Positions 55,548 through 64,000 of a stretch of 64,000 bases of DNA are shown one piece after another. The notes below the pieces were generated by a model. That model saw only the letters and a list, made by a program, of their open reading frames with translations. It was not told the DNA's origin and ran no database searches. The number at the start of each line of letters is the position of its first letter. The first letter of the stretch is position 1. A program made the position numbers and the translations under genes. The DNA is from Onthophagus taurus. Its lineage: Eukaryota; Arthropoda; Insecta; Coleoptera; Scarabaeidae. The stretch is taken from contig NC_091972.1 in assembly GCF_036711975.1 (NCBI RefSeq), forward strand, positions 19,039,001-19,103,000, read 5' to 3'.

Positions 55548-56259
55548 TATACAGGTGTTCCGGTGACTCGGGGAATAAAATTAACCTCATATACTAGAGC
55601 AAAAATGATGACGATTCGTGAAAAAAAATTATTATAAAAGTCTTCAAATGATCAAGATATAGGCCATCAAAGTTCAGAAGTTTTAACACATTTTTCTAAA
55701 TATTGTCAATACCATTTATGGTAGAGCGTTGAAATTTGGTACAGGGTAAACAAATATCAAGCAAAATCATTGAACCAATTTTGACTTTGATCGGGCGGCG
55801 GCAACCATGCTATACAGGCTGTCCCTAAAATTTGTTTGCTCAGAACTTTTTTGTTCGCTCGTAACCCTACATTTATTTTTGTACTTTTTAAAAGAAAACT
55901 TATTTTAGAAACTATTATCACTCTTTGAAAATTTTGATAACATTTACCGTTTTCGAGTTATACGCGAAAATGTTAAGCTTTGATTTCAATCGTAACAAAC
56001 AAAAAAAGGAAACATATTCCGTAAGATCTGAGTTGGCGATGACAATTCAAAAACGAACTGAGCTAATAACCATTATTTGCATACATTTCTAAGTGCAGAT
56101 TTAGTTAAATCCAGTGTTAATTTATTTTAGTTGAATAAAAGAATGTAATTTCCAAAACAATAAATTTAATTTCCGGTTACAACAAACAAGAACATAACAA
56201 AAATTCTAACAAAAATATTAACAATAACAATAAAATTATAAACAAATAGTAATAAATAA

Positions 56260-56747
56260 AAAAGAACAAAAAAATACTAAAGCAAATGCACGTCTGATAT
56301 CGCCGTCTTAAATTAAAGCGCACTCTGCGGAGAACATCGATCTCAGTTTGAAGTTGATCAAATGAATCAACAATTCGCAACCTCAGTTGATCAATTCGTT
56401 TTCGATCAACTGATTTAAACGCAGTAAATTAGCGATTCAACGCGTCCCCATAAATAAAAATCTACAGGTGTAAGATCCGGCGATCGGGGGGCCCGCTTAT
56501 CGGTGCACCTACTCCTAGTCCAATCCACCGTCCCGGAAAACGTTCCCTCAGAAATTCTTGGACAGCTTGTGTGCTATGCACAGGAGCACCATTATGCATA
56601 TACCACATTGCTTGCCTTGTGTTTAAAGGACCGTCATCTAAAAAATCATCTAATTCTTCTAAATGTCGCCTGTATGTATGTCCATCCAGCCTTGATGGCA
56701 AGAAAACGGGTCCAATAACTACATCGCCCATAATGCCGGCCCAAACG
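56260..56747 (-). pseudogene. Transposase C-terminal half of the interrupted element
   Basis: It starts at the TTAA junction with NVWAGIMGDVVIGPVFLP and continues RLDGHTYRRHLEELDDFL and MWYMHNGAPVHSTQAVQEFL. This is the second catalytic block, but it reads HNGAP where QDGAP is usual, so the Asp has been lost. Then come FPGRWIGLG and, after a frame change near 56500, a degenerate SPDLTP region and LRRVRFNLRRRYQTCI at 56330-56285. Confidence 0.8.
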
Positions 56748-56751
56748 TTAA

Positions 56752-59650
56752 GAGGCTACCTTACCATACAGCTCGGCAAATTACAAAAAACATACATTAT
56801 TTATGAAAATATTTGGATGAAATTTTGTACATAGCTTCTTCTAACAATTCTACATAACGCATGGTGAAAATTTTTAAAGTTTTCCAAAAAAAGGGTTTTT
56901 TTTCCTCGATATTATAGAATTTGGCCGTTCTTTTTTAGCTTGCATGATAGTATACTTGAAAATAGTAATATTTTTCAAATAAATTTTTTCAAAACTTTTA
57001 GTTATAAAGGAATAGTTTGTAATTTGCTAAAATTGCAAAAAGGTAGCGTAAAAATGAATATTTTCCGTCAAGATTCCCACGAAGTATTACCACCGCGTTA
57101 GTCCCGCCTCCTGCCGACTGAGCGGCGCTGACATCGACTCTCTTCATCGAAGCTCCTTGTTTTATCTATTACTTTTTAATGTGGTAGAGAAAATAATCAT
57201 TTCCAAAAGTACGTTTTGAACTTTATTTTCCGTGATTTTCTACTAATGATTGTGTAATTTAACAAAATTTTTGAATTTATAGTCAATAGTTGTTATTTTA
57301 TTGTGTACTATAGTGTTAGTTTAATTTAGTTTGTGTAAAGTTTTTATAAACAATGGGTAAGTATGTTCATCTAAAAAACTAGCCCTTAGCATTTGAAGAT
57401 GTTCTCGAAAAAGGAGTAATAGACGGTAATAATTTACGATATAAAGTTTTATAAAATCTAAAATTTCATATTTTATAGTCCGAGATTCAATTGAAAAATG
57501 TATTCATTCCGAAAGGTAACTTAAATTTTATTAATTTTATTGTGTAAACTGTGGCACACATAAAAAGGACTTATTTAAAAAGAATAAACCATCACAGTAA
57601 AAATTAAAACGATACATTATTTGAAGCGATACCATAAGATAAATAATACAAATGATGCAGAACCAAATACTGATGGTGGAGAATAATCCATTCAACTGCA
57701 ACAAAACTCACATTAAATTTATTAATGAGTCAAAAGAAGGGCGTAGCAGCTCATTTCTTTTATGTTTTATGTGCGGGATAAAAAAGAAGCTTTACACTGA
57801 AGAAAGCAAAGAGTCTATTGAGATAAACTCTGCTGTTGTTTCTGTTATCTGTCGGTACCGGATATACACAGGCTGAAGAATTATTGTTATGTGTGGATAT
57901 ACCATTTATGTTAACAAAACCATTCCAAAAATATCGAGAAACCGTAAGTGACATGGCATAGCAGTCTATGAAGGACGCAGGTAAAGAAGAATTAATTTAG
58001 TTACAGCTTCAGAAGAAGTAAATAAAGACTGAATAAAGACTGTAAACGCTAAACGTTCGAACGTCAATTACGATTCATCATCCGGAGTGGTACTGCTATA
58101 AAATAATTGTATACATAAAAAAAATACTCGTGTATACAGGGTAATTCAGGTAGGTAGCGAAAGCCGATCAGGGTAATGATAGCAATTCTATTATAATTTA
58201 TGAGTGACATTTCACACGAAGAATATAAAAGAAAGAAGAATTTATTGGAAACTTGCAAGATGGATGCATTATCAGAAATAAAATACAAATTCTTACCAGA
58301 AGCTAAAGTACCAATCAGATATGGATCCAAGAAAGGTATCTGTGCCTAACTGCATCGAGATTTGGTGATGTATGTAGGATGAGAAATGACACGTCTTGCT
58401 TAAATAAAGTTAAATCAATCTTGTACTCGAAATTTGCTAGAAATAATAACACTAAACATGACCAAGACTATGAATGGCTTGCATTAAAAAAATTTGAAAG
58501 TAAATATAACTTGCCAGCAAACTCTTGAGCTCTATTCATCCGTAGGATGTATGGATTCTTAGTTGCAAGTCCAAATGAAACAATAAAAAACAAAAATGCC
58601 ATCGTCGAGGTGAAGTGTCGAGCGAATTTCAAGAGCTTACATCTATTCAACGATGGCAAATTAAAATTTCCTAAAGATTTTTCTAGTCAGGGCTGTTTTA
58701 TTTATTACACTATTAGCCATATTTTGTATACTTGAATCATTATTTAATATTATTTTTAATTAGGTATTATATATTATTTCATTTACTTATACAAGGTGAT
58801 GCAAACCATGCAGTCCATTTTTTTAAACAGAAATATTAAAAAAGTTCGAATGAAAAGTAATAATATTCATAAAGGAACCACATTTATTAAGCTATTTTTT
58901 CTTTAATTTTTGTAACTACCTGTGTTTTCAAATAAAATTACTTACACGGTTACTCTGAGACACCTGTATATCAAACGAACGCATAATAATACAACAAAGA
59001 TATAATTTATAAATGTTGTACCGAACTTTTCACATTCCCTGTATTGCAAATATATCTATTTTAATATAAAATGAAGTTATAAATGTTATTTTCGTTTCAA
59101 AATGATATAAATGTATTATGCCTCGCAAAATTATTTATTGCATTTGAAATTGATTTTTGCCTTACATTCAATTGAATTATAAACCCATAATCTTAGATGT
59201 TCTCAACTTCTTTCTCTAATTTCTCTATTAAAAAATTATTATTCTATTCATATCGAAAAAAAGCATTAAAAAACTGATATTTGCGTAATGTAAATTGTTG
59301 TGAACCAAAATACTTAAAAAAACAAACGTAGTAAAAAGGTGGGCTACGACTACGATTATTAATAAAAAATCAAAATAATAACTAAAATAATAAATAAATT
59401 GGAAAGTCAATAAAAAGATTGATTGTAATTCGTAATTAAGAAAAATTGTTAATAAACAATAATATTTAGAAGAAGTCGTTTAATTTCTTCATTAACAACA
59501 TCGACGAGAAACAGAATCGTAATAAAATAAACACGATGTTTTTTTTATCTATAAGGGTCGGGCCTAGTAGAAAATAAACTCCGCCTCGTTGCTTCCGAAC
59601 GTCCGTCGTCTGCGCCCCTCAGAAACTGACCGACCTGGTAAAGTGGGCTC
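56752..59650 (+). mobile_element. TTAA-flanked DNA transposon nested in the transposase
   Basis: TTAA flanks both sides (56748-56751, 59651-59654). The ends are imperfect inverted repeats: GAGGCTACCTTACCA at 56752 against GAGCCCACTTTACCA read inward from 59650, 12 of 15 identical. Removing it with one TTAA restores the host transposase frame across WRFSL|NVWAG. It encodes the Mutator-like/YqaJ remnant below. Superfamilies with TTAA targets include piggyBac and Kolobok; the protein does not look like piggyBac, so Kolobok is one candidate. Confidence 0.82.
57352..58735 (+). pseudogene. Decayed Mutator-like transposase domain plus YqaJ-type nuclease
   Basis: 57640-57960 reads NKTHIKFINESKEGRSS, then EINSAVVSVIC, shifting to GTGYTQAEELLLCVDIPFML and TKPFQKYRETVSDMA, followed by SMKDAGKEEL. 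This order (SAVxxxxxxGxxxxxxEExLxxLxIPxMxxxxFxKxxxxV) fits the Mutator-like transposase domain of arthropod transposon proteins. 58330-58640 reads ERYLCLTASRFGDVCRMRND, SCLNKVKSILYSKFARNN, YGFLVASPNETIKNKN and AIVEVKCRANFKS, the active-site region of a YqaJ/lambda-exonuclease-like nuclease (normally SPDG then VEVKC). Many stops, a Pro-Asn-Glu change at the usual Asp, and a truncated end show that it is dead. Confidence 0.6.
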
Positions 59651-59654
59651 TTAA

Positions 59655-60241
59655 GAGAAAATCTCCATTGTGATTTCCAAGTTTTCTTAAATCTTGGATT
59701 TTCGTCCGCCCAACTATGTAAATTTCTCAAATTGAAGATTCCATCTTTAGAAAAAGTGGATTCATCTGTAAAAAGCAGTTTTTCTTAAAACTGATCATCA
59801 ATTTGGATTTTGTGCTGCATTATTTGGCAATATTGCAGTCGCAGTGGGTAATCAGCCAGTCGAACTTCCTGAACTTTGTAACAATGAAATGGATAAAGTT
59901 GTTGCTAGTGAAGAACACTCCAGACAGTTGTTTTTGAAGTTAAAAAGTGCCTCGCCATATCCAAAGTACTAGCTGTAGTATTTTCTTCTACGTAGTCTAG
60001 AATATCTACTTCTAGTTCGGGTGTTCGGACTGATCTTACGTTACTGTTACTTACTCAATTTCGGCTTAAACGTCCCATTTTCCCTTAAACGGGTTTCAGT
60101 CCTTAAAAATGTTTTTCGATTGGGCGCTCTGCGATTCGGAAATTCCTCCCGATAACGGTTAGTGGCTGCTACGGCGTTTCCATGACATTTCCCTAATGTC
60201 AAAATCATGTCAGTTTGTTCACTAAATGTGTAACTCTCCAT
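59655..60241 (-). pseudogene. Transposase N-terminal half of the interrupted element
   Basis: ATG at 60241 opens MESYTFSEQTDMILTLGKCH, then RYREEFPNRRAPNRKTFLRT and RLRENGTFKPKLSK, a typical N-terminal helix-turn-helix of this mariner-like group, ending in a stop at 60047. Shifted frames go on with YPLRLQYCQIM (59850), LFTDESTFSKDG (first Asp, about 59760) and HSWADENPRFKKTWKSQWRF, reaching the TTAA junction. Confidence 0.8.
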
Positions 60242-60726
60242 TTTGAACACTTAAAATTAATAAAAACTTAACTAACAAAAAACTATCATTTGTGTTTAAA
60301 CGACATAAGCAAGTTAACAGCTCAATTTGTTTTTTTAACAAAATTTTCAAAGAGTGATAATAGTTTCTAAAATAAATTTTCTATTAAAAAGTACAAAAAT
60401 AAATATAGGGTTACGAGCGAACAAAAAAGTTCTGAGCAAACAAATTTTAGGGACAGCCTGTATAGCATGGTTGCCGCCGCCCGATCAAAGTCAAAATTGG
60501 TTCAATGATTTTGCTTGATATTTGTTTACCCTGTACCAAATTTCAACGCTCTACCATAAATGGTATTGAAAATATTTAGAAAAATGTGTTAAAACTTCTG
60601 AACTTTGATGGCCTATATCTTGACCATTTGAAGACTTTTATAATAATTTTTTTTCACGAATCGTCATCATTTTTGCTCTAGTATATGAGGTTAATTTTAT
60701 TCCCCGAGTCACCGGAACACCCTGTA

Positions 60727-61860
60727 TAGAAAAGAACATAATTTGATTTTTGAGTTTCAGATCATTTCAAGGATAGATATTGTGTCAACCAGCAACTTAG
60801 ACAATCCACGTACCAACTTGGTTGAGGGACAATGTAAAGATTATTTTCTATAAACAATTCTTTTTAAATTAGTAAATATATCATGAAAACATATGCAAAA
60901 GATTAAATTGAAATACCACATAATTTGGTAGCAAAAAATTCCCGAAGAAATCATTTTATTTGATACAAAGAAAAGAGACTCCCCCATTAAAAAGTTTGAA
61001 TAATACTAGTATTATTTGGAGTGGTTTACACTCCATTTCAAATTATTTCATGTTTTGACAATGTTGATTAAAGCTTTATAATTTTTCAAGCACAAATTGC
61101 AAAAATTTATTGAATGGTACCGTTTTTCAAGCACAAATCCAAGGAGCAGCGTTCAAACGGTTTTTATCTCTAAAAATTACAAAGTTTAAATCGCGAATTT
61201 TCCCGATATGTTTTGATCAATTAATAAAATTGAAAACGACTCACCGAATGGATGTTGTTTCCCTTGGATTTTACTTCGAAGCTCAGCTGGAAAGAAACGA
61301 TAAACTAATTTATTGTGACAAAAAAAAGAATTAATACGATACCTTTTAACATCCATAAAATAGCAATCCCATGATGCCCTATATCACATCACTAATATCA
61401 CCTAACACTTAGCATAAATATAGCACGCATTTATCACTTAATTTAAGTAATAAGTTTTACTTTTCTAAACTACTTTATCACCCTTAAATGCCCGCATATC
61501 AACTAAAATGCCTTATTAGCGAATCAACTTCCAAACATCCCCTCCTTAATTTATTGTGGGAAGAAGGAATACTGGAGGTGAATAAACAAAAAAATGTAAA
61601 GACGACGGGCCAAAGCGGTTTTAAATCGTTTTTTGGATTTAAAACTCAACCTTTCAATAAAAAAATTACTCGTTTTCTCGAAACATTTCAAATAAAACTT
61701 ACGTCATTTTACTAAAATAAAATGCACTAATCGAACTTCAATATTTAACACTTCCTGCAAAAGAAAGTCTATCCCCCAATATAAAAAAGATAATTTTAAC
61801 TAAATCGACTATAATTAGAGAACGGTTTGACGGATTTTAATGTTTTATATCTCAATCGAT
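60727..61860. repeat. Host repeat copy A, right part
   Basis: This matches 62581-63740 nearly base for base, beginning with AGAAAAGAACATAATT at both places. The repeat has short open frames (61110-61334 and 62963-63184; 61488-61715). The last is frameshifted in copy B by one missing A near 63470, so I treat the unit as non-coding. Confidence 0.88.
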
Positions 61861-62240
61861 AGTTTTCGCCTGGCTGAATGCAGTTGTCGAAATGCCCGAT
61901 TCGAAGTATTTAAGAATTTTGATTAAAACACAAGAAACGAATTAATCAAACACATCAACTATCCCCTTAACTAATTGACCAATTTTAATCATCAACATCT
62001 CGATCGAAAGTATGAACCACAATGAATGCGAAGGCGGAAATGCCCGATATCAAAATTTACTAATAATTACCTACGTACGGTTATTTAAATGACTCCACGT
62101 ATCTACCGACTGGAAGTCTAGCCCCCAATAAGAAAAAATTAATTTGATTAAATTCGCTATAACTAAAGAACGGTTTGACCAATTTTAATGTTTTATATCT
62201 CAAATGAAAAGCTTGCGTCTGGCTGAATGTAGAAGATATA
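61800..62240. repeat. Diverged tandem monomers (~150 bp)
   Basis: Three related blocks follow each other. Each has a GGTTTGACxxATTTTAAT or TTGACCAATTTTAATC word, then ATCTCAATCGAAAG-like, then GGCTGAATGxAG or GAATGCGAAGGCGG, then AAATGCCCGAT. They start near 61810, 61975 and 62155. Confidence 0.55.
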
Positions 62241-62501
62241 AACATTAAATTAACAAGGCGTATACACGCATAACATTCTATTACATGAAACTGTAAGTGC
62301 ATTTTCCTCGAAACATCCTTTTTACATCTGGTTAACACGATTCCTAAAAAACTACTCATTCGATTGACTTGAAATTTGAACTGCACTTTCAAATAGCATC
62401 TTTCTATCCTATGACCGACCGTACAGAGAAACTGATACGATATACACATGATTTTTTTTTGAGATAAACTTATCGATTTGAAGAACAAAATCGATTATCT
62501 T
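62241..62501. other. Unassigned spacer
   Basis: Sequence between the monomers and copy B. One frame (62081-62488 minus) is open but has no recognisable features. Confidence 0.4.
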
Positions 62502-63740
62502 AATTTGACTAGGCGCCATTTTGCCAATAATATTTTTTTTGCTTAGTTCTAGTTCAAACGATAATCACAAGTACATATATAGAAAAGAACATAATTAAAT
62601 TTTTGAGTTTCAGATCATTTCAAGGATAGATATTGTGTCAACCAGCAACTTAGACAATCCATGTACCAACTTGGTTGAGGGACAATGTAAAGATTATTTT
62701 CTATAAACAATTCTTTTTAAATAAGTAAATATATCATGAAAACATATGCAAAAGATTAAATTGAAATACCACATAATTTGGTAGCAAAAAATTCCCAAAG
62801 CAATCATTTTATTTGATACAAAAAAAAGAGACTCCCCCATTAAAAAGTTTGAATTATACTAGTATTATTTGGAGTGGTATACACTCAATTTCAAATTATT
62901 TCATGTTTTGATAATGTTGATTAAAGCTTTATAATTTTTTAAGCACAAAATGCAAACATTTATTGAATGGTACCGTTTTTCAAACACAAATCCAAGGAGT
63001 AGCGTTCAAACGGTTTTTATCTCTAAAAATTACAAAGTTCAAATCGCGAATTTTCCCGATATGTTTTGATCAATTAATAAAATTGAAAACGACTCACCGA
63101 ATGGATGTTGTTTCCCTTGGATTTTACTTCGAAGCTCAGCTGGAAAGAAACGATAAACTAATTTTATGTGACAAAAAAAAATGAATTAATACGATACCTT
63201 TTAACATCCATAAAATAGCAATCCCATGATGTCCTATATCACATCACTAATATCACCTAACACTTAGCATAAAATTTATATAGCGTGCTATATTTAATAT
63301 AGCACGCATTTATCACTTAATTCAAATAATAAGTTTTATTTTTCTAAACTACTTTATCACCCTTAAATGCCCGCAAATCAACTAAAATGCGTTGTTAGCG
63401 AATCAACTTCCAAACATCCCCTCCTTAATTTATTGTGGGAAGAAGGAATACTGGAGGTGAATAAACAAAAAATGTGAAGACGACGGGCCGAAGCGGTTTT
63501 AAATCGTTTTTTGGTTTTAAAACTCAACCTTTCAATAAAAAAATTACTCGTTTTCTCGAAACATTTCAAATAAAACTTACGTCATTTTACTAAAATAAAA
63601 CGCACTAATCGAACTTCAATGTTTAACACTTCCTGCAAAAGAAAGTCTATCCCCCAATATAACAAAGATAATTTAAACTAAATCGACTATAATTAGAGAA
63701 CGGTTTGACGGATTTTAATGTTTTATATCTCAATCGAAAG
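62502..63740. repeat. Host repeat copy B with empty insertion site
   Basis: Copy B of the repeat at 55234-55310 plus 60727-61860. At 62571-62587 it reads GTACATATATAGAAAAG, exactly the sequence predicted for the site before the MITE and the long-TIR element inserted into copy A. Confidence 0.92.
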
Positions 63741-64000
63741 TTTGGGGGCTAGACTTCCAGTCGGTCATTTCAATAGCCGTACGCAGATAATTAGTAAATT
63801 TTGAATTCGAGCATTTCCACCTTCGCATTCATTGTAGATCATACTTTCGATTGAGATATTGATGACTAAAATTGGTCAATTAGTTAAGGAGATAATTGAT
63901 GTGTTTGATTAATTCGTTTTTTTGTGTTTTAATCAAAATCCTTAAATATTTCGAATCGGGCATTTGGACAACCGCATTCAGCCAGACACATACTTTTAAT
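63741..64000. repeat. Inverted copy of 61860-62130
   Basis: From GGGGGCTAGACTTCCAGTCGG (63745) to the window end, the sequence is the reverse complement of about 62128 back to 61860 (for example AATTGGTCAATTAGTTAAGG against CCTTAACTAATTGACCAATT). Copy B is therefore followed by the same block as copy A but flipped. The window ends inside it. Confidence 0.85.

Larger units (their letters stand above)
55552..60724 (-). mobile_element. Long-TIR mariner-like element, interrupted
   Basis: The left end CAGGTGTTCCGGTGACTCG (55552) and its near-exact complement ending at 60724 (CAGGGTGTTCC read inward) start inverted repeats of about 390 bp (to about 55940 and back to about 60335). TA duplications are at 55550-55551 and 60725-60726. 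Without the inner insertion (56752-59650 plus one TTAA) the element would be about 2.27 kb. Its transposase gene lies on the minus strand in two halves around the insertion. Confidence 0.92.

Noticed and set aside
61110-61715. Frames of 74-75 codons in the host repeat, the first also open in copy B
   Set aside because: The first lacks an ATG start and the second is frameshifted in copy B; no protein features. Similarity between copies reflects recent duplication rather than coding constraint.

Overview
The window looks like a TE-rich, AT-rich insect nuclear contig. Five intron-containing animal genes with clear insect orthologues are present, and almost everything between them is transposon debris or satellite. 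A beetle is my best guess from the mix of repeats, but this is inference; nothing here fixes the species.

Host genes: (1) V-ATPase subunit G, + strand, three exons, 7869-8374. (2) A KIF14/nebbish-type mitotic kinesin, - strand, two exons, 17237-19200. (3) Dolichol-phosphate mannosyltransferase DPM1, - strand, three exons, 19668-20496. (4) A kappaB-Ras (NKIRAS) small GTPase, + strand, two exons, 20796-21463, head-to-head with DPM1 across a 299-bp shared promoter region that carries a tandem duplication. (5) GTP-dependent PEPCK, - strand, three exons, 33641-35705, with a TATA box and a TCAGT initiator at canonical spacing. A possible broken small secreted-protein gene lies at 27335-27830.

Region by region: 0.4-7.6 kb is a mosaic of RTE-type LINE pieces interrupted by a pogo-like transposase pseudogene, a palindromic MITE and a 5'-truncated CR1-like LINE. 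9.3-10.1 kb is satellite. 10.1-17 kb holds decayed LINEs, piggyBac remnants, a decayed dispersed gene-family copy and a segmental duplicate of the kinesin 3' end. 22.07-26.94 kb is a large imperfect palindrome with LINE RNase H fragments in both arms and a mariner-like element exactly at its dyad axis. 28.4-31.7 kb holds Penelope-like, hAT, LINE and gene-family remnants. 31.9-33.2 kb is satellite. 37.5-42.2 kb holds pogo and LINE remnants. 43.4-46.5 kb holds a 602-bp MITE and the largest satellite array. 46.95-48.59 kb is a nearly intact Tc1 element with an IR/DR layout. 50.4-54.8 kb holds two young mariner-like elements with 282-334 bp terminal inverted repeats. 55.5-60.7 kb is a third long-TIR element, itself split by a 2.9-kb TTAA-flanked element carrying a decayed Mutator-like transposase and a YqaJ-type nuclease. 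60.7-64 kb is the second copy of the repeat into which the third element inserted, and it preserves the empty target site.

The most informative observations are: the exactly reconstructable nested insertion at 55.3-60.7 kb; three satellite arrays of one monomer family with different higher-order structure (dimer versus trimer); two hammerhead-ribozyme-like folds with loopless palindromic stem III, one beside a Penelope-like fragment and one inside a palindromic MITE; and the duplicated DPM1/kappaB-Ras promoter with a relic first exon. Apart from the shared DPM1/kappaB-Ras promoter, the host genes show no functional clustering.
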